A stretch of 17,374 bases of DNA from positions 1-17,374 of the forward strand of contig DAOUPU010000034.1 of NCBI GenBank assembly GCA_030625995.1. Reading direction: 5' to 3'. The notes under the pieces were generated by a model that was given only the letters and a program-made list of their open reading frames with translations, was not told where the DNA came from and made no database searches. The position numbers and the translations under genes are program-made. This DNA comes from Flavobacteriaceae bacterium (GTDB lineage Bacteria > Bacteroidota > Bacteroidia > Flavobacteriales > Flavobacteriaceae). How positions within the stretch are numbered: the stretch's first letter is position 1; every line of letters begins with the position of its first letter. Below, in pieces: positions 1 to 6,048 of the stretch.

Positions 1-297
1 ACTCCAATAAAATGATGTGAAACACCTTCAAAGGTTTGGAGTACTGGAGAGCTGTGCGTGAAGAATTGACGTAACCAGTGCAAAAGATCAAATGAGCACC
101 AAGGAATGAGCACCCACTGGCGCACAAATTTCTTGGAGATGAGAATGGCATATACAAGCGTATTATCAGTGTAACACAGCCTGTTTTAGCAATGATTTAA
201 CTATATATACAGAAACACCTTCAAAAGACATAAGCGCTTGTAGATGTGATCTTTGGAGCTATGGTGAAGTCAAGTCTGAACTCCTTTTTATCAAATA
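1..297. other. gene-free flank, no recognised feature
   Basis: No convincing gene is seen here. Roughly the first 190 bases are richer in GC than the DUF2490 gene next to them (61-120 is 45% by hand count). They contain short direct repeats: a 14-mer, gaaacaccttcaaa, at 19-32 and 212-225, and a 9-mer, atgagcacc, at 92-100 and 106-114. A minus-strand frame stays open from an ATG at 151 to the window edge (50 codons), but its translation matches nothing I recognise. It could be the edge of an old mobile element or simply intergenic DNA. Confidence 0.4.
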
Positions 298-1143
298 TCA
301 TTCAATCAATTCTTTTAAATTTTCCTCCTTACTTTTTATAAAGATTCCCTTTTTAATTGATGATTTAAAAATCCTTAGTCTTAGTGTAAAATCATTGGTG
401 GTGTTCTCGATTTCATTTGTGTTTTTTGTTCTATTATAAGTAACATAAACTTCAAATTTCCAATCATCATTTAATTTATACCCTATTCCAGGAGATATTC
501 TTATTTTATCATTAAACCGATCAGTTTCTTTGATACTAAAAAAAACTTCTACGCTCATTGGAAGATAGAATCCTTGATTAAAACTAAAGAGATGTTTTTT
601 CCATTCTATAACTGTTGAAATACGATAACGAAACCGTAAACCAGCTGACCAGTTAGTAGAGCCTTCCATAGTTTTTTGAAAGCGTTCTTCCAAACGAACA
701 TAATTTTTTATAAAAATATTTTTAATTGGAGGAGTAAAAAACTTAAACCCTTGCATAAGTCTTAATTCTAAATTATCTGGCTCATCCAGGTACTGCGTAT
801 AATACAAACCTCCTCCAAGATGAAATGAATGTATTATTGGTTTTTCTAAGTTTAAGAATTTTGCAGCCTTGGTGTGTAGAATATTATATGTTGGAACAAC
901 TAAAAATTTGTTATAGGCATGCTGTGAAATGCTTCTATAACCCAAAAATCCACTTACACTTTTTAGTTCGTTTATATAGTTTTTCATATTATAATCAAAC
1001 CAGAATTGCTTGTTCACAGATAGATCTTCCTCAGAATCTTGTGCAAATACCGGAAATAAGTTGAATAATATACACACAAAGAAAAACAGGTTCATTTTCA
1101 ATGGCCATATTTTTAAATAATTTCTTATTAAAACATCTAACAT
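298..1143 (-). CDS. DUF2490 family outer-membrane beta-barrel protein
   Basis: Predicted exported outer-membrane barrel of the DUF2490 family, whose function is unknown. The mature N-terminus has the family pattern: a QFWFDY segment soon after the signal peptide, then a GYRS segment about 20 residues later. The rest is alternating aromatic/polar beta-strand sequence with Arg-rich strands (for example GLRFRYRIS near residue 170) and a late strand ending in TLRLRIF. The most likely start is the internal Met17, which begins a clean signal peptide ending near VFAQ; the upstream Met at 1143 would add 16 residues before it. The protein ends in a short Lys/Glu-rich tail rather than a terminal aromatic residue. 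A 199-base gap separates it from the glycine-zipper gene upstream, so it may have its own promoter; no clear Bacteroidota -33/-7 pair was seen. The family call is from pattern memory, and the substrate is unknown. Confidence 0.75.
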   Translation of the reverse strand: MLDVLIRNYLKIWPLKMNLFFFVCILFNLFPVFAQDSEEDLSVNKQFWFDYNMKNYINELKSVSGFLGYRSISQHAYNKFLVVPTYNILHTKAAKFLNLEKPIIHSFHLGGGLYYTQYLDEPDNLELRLMQGFKFFTPPIKNIFIKNYVRLEERFQKTMEGSTNWSAGLRFRYRISTVIEWKKHLFSFNQGFYLPMSVEVFFSIKETDRFNDKIRISPGIGYKLNDDWKFEVYVTYNRTKNTNEIENTTNDFTLRLRIFKSSIKKGIFIKSKEENLKELIE

Positions 1144-1241
1144 TATAAGTATAAATATCTCTATTTAAATTTCATGTACCTCTTATAAAAACACAGATTC
1201 AGTTATTTGTTCAAATTATCAATAGTATAATTCATTATACT

Positions 1242-1334
1242 TTAAAAGTCTCCATGAGCAGGTTTATTTCCACAAGGGTTAAAAACAATTACTTTAATAT
1301 CTAATTCCATCAACTTTTTTTCCAGTTCGGGCAT
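1242..1334 (-). pseudogene. 30-codon ORF, possible remnant of a larger gene
   Basis: A small minus-strand ORF lies between the glycine-zipper and DUF2490 genes. It starts at ATG 1334, just downstream of the hairpin that covers the glycine-zipper stop, and ends at TAA 1242-1244. The peptide begins MPELEKKLMELDIKVIVF and ends with NPCGNKPAHGDF. It reads like an internal piece of a folded protein (an amphipathic helix followed by a hydrophobic strand and a loop), not like a random AT-rich translation. It faintly resembles the C-terminal lobe of metal-binding ABC-transporter solute-binding proteins, but I cannot confirm this. It could be a decayed gene fragment, a genuine micropeptide, or chance. 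Confidence 0.25.
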
Positions 1335-1335
1335 A

Positions 1336-1360
1336 GGTTATACTATTTAATAGTATAACC
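1336..1360. repeat. perfect 10-bp inverted repeat over the glycine-zipper stop codon
   Basis: The arms ggttatacta (1336-1345) and tagtataacc (1351-1360) are perfect reverse complements around the 5-base loop tttaa. The hairpin encodes the last codons and TAG stop of the glycine-zipper gene. No U-tract follows on the minus strand, so a classical intrinsic terminator is doubtful. On the plus strand only tttt follows. It may act as an mRNA 3'-end stabiliser or a weak terminator. Confidence 0.5.
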
Positions 1361-1843
1361 TTTTCCTTCCATACAAACGGAAAATGCTTTCTTATAATCA
1401 TCTTCCAGTTCTTTGCTTTTGGCAGCTGCTGCTTGATCATTAGCCTGTTGTTGCATTTCATCACCAACAACTTTTGATCTTCTGCCTCTTACACCTCCAA
1501 CAACAGCACCAATGGCAGCTCCTTTACCTGTATCTCCCGCAATTGCACCAATGGCAGCACCACCGGCAGCACCTCTGGCAGCACCTCCAACTGAACTTCC
1601 ATCAGCTGATCTATCAACAGTAGCTCCAACAACCTGAGTTGGATTTAAAGGATCATAACCTGTTTGTTCTTTTGCCCATTTAAAACAAGCCATTTCATCG
1701 GCTTCCTGGGTTGCTTGATCCTGATCATTAGAAGGAAATACATAAAGCCCTAAACTTTTAGCAATACCTGTATCTTGAGCAGTCGAAATATTTATTCCTA
1801 TGAAAATAATGCTTAGTGTAATTAATAATTTTATATTTTTCAT
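1343..1843 (-). CDS. exported glycine-zipper family protein
   Basis: A 166-residue secreted protein of the bacterial glycine-zipper type, probably periplasmic or envelope-associated. The signal peptide covers about residues 1-23 and ends ISTAQ. A conserved block near 48-64 (ADEMACFKWAKEQTGYDP) is followed by the zipper at about 86-120, with GxxxG-spaced Gly/Ala in two repeats (AAIGAIAG and AAIGAVVGG). The C-terminal block has AFSVCMEGKGY. The two Cys, residues 53 and 157, flank the zipper and could form a disulfide. Related proteobacterial proteins share the order 'C-x-WA-x-TGYDP, zipper, C-x-GRGY', so this is a complete member of normal length. Glycine zippers pack helices in or against membranes; the specific role is unknown. 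It lies 20 bases after the NTF2-like lipoprotein gene and is probably co-transcribed with it. The N-terminal Met chosen gives a good signal peptide and follows an A-rich leader. Confidence 0.8.
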   Translation of the reverse strand: MKNIKLLITLSIIFIGINISTAQDTGIAKSLGLYVFPSNDQDQATQEADEMACFKWAKEQTGYDPLNPTQVVGATVDRSADGSSVGGAARGAAGGAAIGAIAGDTGKGAAIGAVVGGVRGRRSKVVGDEMQQQANDQAAAAKSKELEDDYKKAFSVCMEGKGYTIK

Positions 1844-1863
1844 TTTCTTTGTATTATTAAAAT

Positions 1864-2364
1864 TTATAAATCATTAGGGTTAATAAAAACATAGCCTAAT
1901 TGTTCTAAAACATCTGCTTCATTATAAAAAGCATAACTCATTACAATCTTCCCATGATCAATTTTATATATGGTATTTGCCCATATGACAACTTCTTTTA
2001 TATCTTTTTTATAAACTATTTTTAGCTCTGCCCAATTAGACACCCATTCTCCTTGATTTTCACCTCTATCTATATAAACAGCTATATTTCTTGATTTGTT
2101 ATATTCAATACTTTCGTAAAGATTTTCAATATTTTGTTTCCAGTTTCGCAGCACCTGGGCTTTTCCAATAGAGTCATTTACAGAAGGTCCATAACCAATA
2201 TAATTTTCAGCCAACATGGCTTCCATAGTTTTATAATCTAGTTCTTCAACAGCCTGTACGTATTTTTCTATCAGGTCCGTATTTTTTTCATTGTTATTAT
2301 TTGTGGTACAACTTATTAAGGCTGTTACAAATAAGAGTATAAGAATTATATTTTTCATAATCAT
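1864..2364 (-). CDS. SnoaL/NTF2-like lipoprotein
   Basis: A 166-residue predicted lipoprotein. The N-terminus has a hydrophobic segment ending in the lipobox LISC, giving lipidated Cys19, followed by a Thr/Asn-rich tether (TTNNNNE). The mature domain looks like a SnoaL/NTF2-like cone fold. It has an initial helix with VEELDYKTMEAMLAENYIGYGP, a pattern typical of the family's first helix and strand, then strands with WVSNWAELKIVYK and IVMSYAFYNEADVLEQLGY at the end. Members of this fold are either small enzymes or ligand-binding domains, and nothing here decides between them. Met1 and Met3 are both possible starts and make no difference to the lipobox. It sits between a 35-codon ORF (36 bases upstream) and the glycine-zipper gene (20 bases downstream), consistent with one transcript. 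Lack of an Asp at +2 makes outer-membrane placement possible, but Bacteroidota sorting rules differ. Confidence 0.75.
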   Translation of the reverse strand: MIMKNIILILLFVTALISCTTNNNNEKNTDLIEKYVQAVEELDYKTMEAMLAENYIGYGPSVNDSIGKAQVLRNWKQNIENLYESIEYNKSRNIAVYIDRGENQGEWVSNWAELKIVYKKDIKEVVIWANTIYKIDHGKIVMSYAFYNEADVLEQLGYVFINPNDL

Positions 2365-2400
2365 TATTTTAATGGTTTAACTTGAAATTTCTTTATTATT

Positions 2401-2508
2401 TTATTTACTGTTTTTGGAATAGGTTTCTCTCTTTTTTAGGATTTTTTTTATTGTGCCACTTGCAGCAGCCTGCCAAATTAATTTTTTTAGTTTTAGCGTC
2501 ATAGACAT
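2401..2508 (-). CDS. small protein, 35 codons, shares a motif with the 3817-3924 ORF
   Basis: A short ORF begins 12 bases after the stop of the Omp85 gene and ends 36 bases before the lipoprotein gene. ATG 2508 is the longest start and ATG 2502 is an alternative. It encodes a basic peptide with the segment LIWQAAASGTIKK and the C-terminal end YSKNSK. The other small ORF at 3817-3924 carries ILWKAIKSGQLFR and ends YNINSK. It also has exactly 35 codons and also lies just behind a barrel gene. The shared residues W, A, S, G and the terminal NSK are mostly written with different synonymous codons. There is no signal peptide and no full transmembrane helix. An overlapping frame from ATG 2512 also gives a 35-codon ORF, which weakens the call. 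I do not recognise a family. Confidence 0.4.
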   Translation of the reverse strand: MSMTLKLKKLIWQAAASGTIKKILKKRETYSKNSK

Positions 2509-2520
2509 CCATTACTCTTG

Positions 2521-3696
2521 TTAAAAAGAAGTTCCTATAACAATATACCATCCAAATTGTGAATTAGGATTAGCCCATGCAACATCAATCCCCACACGAG
2601 TATTGAATGCTTTCTTCATCACATATCGCAATCCTGTTCCATAATTAAAAATCGACTGACTATCCGGAAAATCAGAGAATGAATCAAATGCTTTTCCTGC
2701 TCCTGCAAAACCTACTACAGCCCAATTTTTATAAAACATGGCGCGCCATTGGGTTTCTACTTTAGCAGCCATTTTTCCTTGATAATATAATGCAGGTACT
2801 CCTCTTAGCTGTACATAAGGTTTCAGATAAAATGGTGCGTCACCGCCAACTATTTGATAATCTATATGATAAATGGAATAAAGCCAATTATTAATGGGTA
2901 AATAGGATTTAAAAAATAAATTGAATTCTCCAAACTGTTCAGTAGCCCCAAGCCAATTGGCATTATAATTTAATCCAAAACCACTATAAAGACCTTTTGT
3001 CGGCGAAATAGTATTGTCGCGATTGTCATAATGGGAACGGAGTCCTAAGGCTGAAAATGTAGTCGTTTTGACAATGGCTTTGGTTATTGAATCTAAGATC
3101 GGTTTGTTTGGGATATTCAAATTTAAACTACTTTCTATACTTGAATAACCATACTGAGGACCAATAAAAATATTACTTTCTCCTAATCTAAAAAAGATAT
3201 GATTTGCTATACCCCAACCATTTAGATTTACTTCAATAGGATTGTCAGAAAGATCAACAGGTCCTAATTGATAAAAATCAAGATTCACATTAAAATACAA
3301 AATTGCTCCTGCATATCTTAGCTTATCATTATTAAATGAATGGGTATGACCTCCACCAATGGTCCAGGTTTTTTTGTTAGTTCCCCCACCAAAAACAGCC
3401 GTTATTGATGGTGGCGTATTTTTACGGGTTTCTTTCTTATTGGGGTGCATATAGGCAAGTGCCAGGACGAGTCCGAAACCAATATTTTGATCTGTCACAA
3501 AATAGGGAACCGGTATAAAACTACTCTTTTTTGCATCTTTAATTGTGTCCCTAGATTTTTTTTGCTCTTTAACAGTCGTAGACGTTGTCGTGGTTAAATT
3601 GGAAACAGGATCTAGCTGGGCATAGAGTGTTATATTTCCTATAAAAAGAAACATAATTAAGATCCCTTTAAATAGGACTTTACATTTTACACTCAT
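2521..3696 (-). CDS. POTRA-less BamA/TamA-type (Omp85) outer-membrane protein
   Basis: A 391-residue Omp85-superfamily barrel. The signal peptide runs to about residue 26 (LYAQ), then there is a short Thr/Lys-rich linker (31-58). The barrel starts at about 60 (VPYFVTDQNIGFGL). Superfamily signatures are present: YDNRDNTISPTKG at 223-235, the L6-loop LRG at 298-300 (corresponding to VRGF/Y), and YGTGLRY with GIDVAW near 352-374. The protein ends in Phe391, as expected for BAM-recognised barrels. There is no room for POTRA domains, so this is the short class lacking a periplasmic N-terminal domain; its role (channel, secretion or lipid handling) is not settled. It follows the 35-codon ORF at 3817-3924 by 120 bases, which may hold a promoter, and is followed closely by another 35-codon ORF. 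It is placed in the sulfatase cluster by strand and spacing. Confidence 0.85.
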   Translation of the reverse strand: MSVKCKVLFKGILIMFLFIGNITLYAQLDPVSNLTTTTSTTVKEQKKSRDTIKDAKKSSFIPVPYFVTDQNIGFGLVLALAYMHPNKKETRKNTPPSITAVFGGGTNKKTWTIGGGHTHSFNNDKLRYAGAILYFNVNLDFYQLGPVDLSDNPIEVNLNGWGIANHIFFRLGESNIFIGPQYGYSSIESSLNLNIPNKPILDSITKAIVKTTTFSALGLRSHYDNRDNTISPTKGLYSGFGLNYNANWLGATEQFGEFNLFFKSYLPINNWLYSIYHIDYQIVGGDAPFYLKPYVQLRGVPALYYQGKMAAKVETQWRAMFYKNWAVVGFAGAGKAFDSFSDFPDSQSIFNYGTGLRYVMKKAFNTRVGIDVAWANPNSQFGWYIVIGTSF

Positions 3697-3816
3697 GATA
3701 TTTACATTTTTCTTGAATCCGCTTTACTTTAAAGAATTATAATGGTGTCAGTTTCTTCTAATCATTTTTAGAAACAACAGATATAAACATTTAGTATTTC
3801 ACTTTTTACAAAAGTT

Positions 3817-3924
3817 TTATTTCGAATTAATGTTATACTCACATTGAGGGCGAAAAAGTTGCCCGCTTTTAATGGCCTTCCACAATATGGGGCCTGCGGC
3901 TTGTAGTGTTTCTCTGATTGCCAT
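3817..3924 (-). CDS. small protein, 35 codons, behind a barrel gene
   Basis: A short ORF starts 30 bases after the stop of the barrel gene at 3955-4926 and is in the same frame as that gene. The ATG at 3924 follows an A-rich leader (aaaaagttaaaaatc) that looks like a normal Bacteroidota start. The product opens MAIRETLQAAGP, continues ILWKAIKSGQLFR and ends YNINSK before TAA. Its GC content is clearly above the flanking noncoding DNA, favouring real coding. It shares the W-x-A-x-x-S-G-x-(I/L) core and the NSK end with the 2401-2508 ORF, and has the same length. Its in-frame position could also mean a relic of a read-through C-terminal extension, but the barrel upstream already ends in FF as expected. 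The family is unknown. Confidence 0.45.
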   Translation of the reverse strand: MAIRETLQAAGPILWKAIKSGQLFRPQCEYNINSK

Positions 3925-3954
3925 GATTTTTAACTTTTTATCTGTTGTAGCTAA

Positions 3955-4926
3955 TTAGAAAAAATATCGCCACCCAAACTCAAGCGTAAATTTACGGTCT
4001 GTCTGCTCTGAGTTACCTAAACCCCATCCTGGTTTAATATAGGCTACATTGCCCTCAGTAATAATCTTTCCGAGTTCTACACCTAGCCAGGAAGAAAAAT
4101 CTTTTGTTTCGAAATTATAGATCGGTTGATATTCAGGCATTAAAAAGAACAAGCCCCACCATTTACCAGGAGGGGTCAAAGGCTGCATATAAAACCAACG
4201 ACCCACATACATAGATGTTTTTGGAGCAGCATCTGTTTTGTAAACATCGAAATAATAAAGATTTAACATGGCGAAAAATCCATGCATAGGTGTATCTACC
4301 ACAAGCCCCAATATCGGTGCTAATTTAAATGAATTTCCAGCTAACAAAGGACTAGTTGCCGTTGGTAGAACAAAATCTGTACCTAACATTATGGCACCAG
4401 TTTTTTTGTTCATTTCCCCTGGTTCACCATACGAAAAATCCAGAGGTTTTAGCCTAGCCAGAAACTTGAGACTCACGTCACCCATGCCTATTGCACTAGT
4501 AGGAGCGTCTTGGGGTAATCCTGATATCTCGCTGAAATCACGGTATTGGGCGACCGGCAATTCAAAGAACACGCCGATGTAATCACTGAAAGCAATAGTG
4601 CCAAACGCCGTCACGTCTTGCTGCGTCAATCCATTTTCTAATTCCTGAAAGCGGTAAAAGGGCATCCATTTATCAGTAAATGCCCGCGGATCATTACCTG
4701 TAGCATCTTTCTCTACATTTTCTTGTATTTTCTCCGTTTTAGCTGCTTTTTTTAATACTTTGTATTTCTCTAATTGCTCCTGAGATATTTTAACAGAATC
4801 CTGTTCTTTTTCTTGAGCAATAAGAGTCGACGGCAAAAAGATTGTAGCTATAAAAAATAGAGTGACATAAAAATTTTTCAATTTAAAGTTTTCTATAACT
4901 CGTATTTTAGAAATTGTTGTTTTCAT
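3955..4926 (-). CDS. outer-membrane beta-barrel, putative transporter/channel
   Basis: A 323-residue exported protein. The signal peptide spans about residues 15-38 (ending LIAQ), preceded by a basic 14-residue n-region. A charged, probably helical linker (about 40-75, rich in K/E/Q) follows, and then a barrel. Strand-like stretches include TAFGTIAFSDYIGVFFELPV, GMGDVSLKFLARL, GAIMLGTDFVLPTAT and KLAPILGLVVDTP. The last residues, EFGWRYFF, are a textbook BAM-type C-terminal strand. The order 'aromatic strand, G-x-GD-x-x-L-K, P-T-A' resembles the MetA/phenol-transporter and SphA-like group, but the match is weaker than for the neighbouring gene. It begins 60 bases after that gene, with an A-rich leader before the ATG. 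A role as an outer-membrane pore for the sulfatase substrate or product is inference from position only. Confidence 0.7.
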   Translation of the reverse strand: MKTTISKIRVIENFKLKNFYVTLFFIATIFLPSTLIAQEKEQDSVKISQEQLEKYKVLKKAAKTEKIQENVEKDATGNDPRAFTDKWMPFYRFQELENGLTQQDVTAFGTIAFSDYIGVFFELPVAQYRDFSEISGLPQDAPTSAIGMGDVSLKFLARLKPLDFSYGEPGEMNKKTGAIMLGTDFVLPTATSPLLAGNSFKLAPILGLVVDTPMHGFFAMLNLYYFDVYKTDAAPKTSMYVGRWFYMQPLTPPGKWWGLFFLMPEYQPIYNFETKDFSSWLGVELGKIITEGNVAYIKPGWGLGNSEQTDRKFTLEFGWRYFF

Positions 4927-4986
4927 TTTTATTTAATTAAATTAATATTCTTGATTTTATTCTTTTGGGTAAAAAAAAATAAAGCA

Positions 4987-6045
4987 TTACTCCCCACCCG
5001 ATAATTTTTTAAAGTTTTCCATTGCCTTATTCCAACTGTAAACAAATTGAAGTTTAATAACGCTGGTCTCCAAATTACTATTACCAAACACATTGGAACT
5101 ATAACCAGTACGTATCATAATATTATCTTCTATTTCGTAGCTCAGGGAAAAGCCAAGACTTCCAATTTCAAGGTTTTCACCAGCTTCAATACCATCTATT
5201 TCTGACTGAAAACCATTCTGATAAAGCATATCAATTGAACCGAAAAATTTTCTTGTAAAGTCATGAGTTAAATGAGATTCTATTTGCCATATTGGTTCAT
5301 TTTTCAAAGTATGCCTTACATTAAAATCATCATTATCTCCAAATAAATAAACAGATGGAGTTATTTCAAAGCTCGACATATATCCAGGTGCAAATACCCC
5401 AAAATGGTACTTGAGAGGAAGTGCAATACGACCAAACCAACGGTTAAGTCCTAAATTCACAAGTTTGTCATTTTCATATACACCTACAGGAACTGACACT
5501 AATAAGGCAAGATCCATACTAAAGCCAGGCTCATAGTTCAATAGATCTACAGTACTCTTAAGTCGAGGTGTACCAATTAAATTTGTTGTAAACGCAACAC
5601 TTGGATCTCCAAATCCAGAACTTGATTCACTGAAGCTTTCATTTAGCGCTGCTTCAGGAGGTAAAAAACCCATTGGTATTCCTGCATCAATATTAGCACC
5701 AATGTTTCCACCTACAACGTTAACAGCAATAACTGATGGTCGTTTGAAAACTGCCAAATGACGAGCCCAAGTTCCCATAATTATATCCGCATTTACTTCG
5801 GCATTTGGATAAATATACTGACCAGGGGCAAAGACTAGAGCATCTGAGGCATTCAAGTTCATTGGTAAATATTGAAAAGAAAATATGTTTGTATTTTCTC
5901 TTGCATTCCAGTAGGCTCTTGCACCATCATCTTGAGCGAATATGGTATTACTTACTGGTAGGATAGCAATAATTATGAAAACGATCCAAGACTGAATAAA
6001 TGTATTCATTGGTTTTTTGCTTTTGTTATTTCTTTTAGAAGTCAT
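4987..6045 (-). CDS. outer-membrane transporter, MetA/phenol-degradation (SphA-like) type
   Basis: A 352-residue exported barrel. ATG 6045 is 3 bases after the sulfatase stop, implying translational coupling. The first 12 residues are Lys-rich, so Met13 (base 6009) is an alternative start. The signal peptide ends near TIFAQ (residue 38). The mature start ARAYWNARENTNIFSFQYLPM and later GFGDPSVAFTTNLIG, LALLVSVPVGVYENDKLVNLG, and NIMIRTGYSSNVFG fit the family once named for the MetA pathway of phenol degradation. Its members are viewed as outer-membrane channels for hydrophobic or aromatic compounds. The last barrel strand (VIKLQFVYSW) is followed by a short soluble tail rather than a terminal Phe. 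Tight linkage to an arylsulfatase suggests a channel for an aryl or alkyl sulfate, or for the desulfated product. The family assignment is fairly confident; the substrate is a guess. Confidence 0.75.
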   Translation of the reverse strand: MTSKRNNKSKKPMNTFIQSWIVFIIIAILPVSNTIFAQDDGARAYWNARENTNIFSFQYLPMNLNASDALVFAPGQYIYPNAEVNADIIMGTWARHLAVFKRPSVIAVNVVGGNIGANIDAGIPMGFLPPEAALNESFSESSSGFGDPSVAFTTNLIGTPRLKSTVDLLNYEPGFSMDLALLVSVPVGVYENDKLVNLGLNRWFGRIALPLKYHFGVFAPGYMSSFEITPSVYLFGDNDDFNVRHTLKNEPIWQIESHLTHDFTRKFFGSIDMLYQNGFQSEIDGIEAGENLEIGSLGFSLSYEIEDNIMIRTGYSSNVFGNSNLETSVIKLQFVYSWNKAMENFKKLSGGE

Positions 6046-6048
6046 ATC

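Noticed and set aside
2453..2475. TGGCAGGCTGCTGCA on the minus strand as a sigma54 promoter for the lipoprotein gene
   Set aside because: The spacing between GG and GC is one base short of consensus and the sequence lies within the 35-codon ORF, whose codons explain it.
3838..3905. Short GC-rich inverted repeats (gggc/gcccg and ggcc/ggcc) as a terminator behind the barrel gene
   Set aside because: Arms are only 4 bases with long loops and no T-tract; they fall inside the 35-codon ORF.
4268..4582. Plus-strand ORF of 104 codons
   Set aside because: It is antisense to the barrel gene at 3955-4926, which has a signal peptide and a terminal Phe; no motif in the antisense product.
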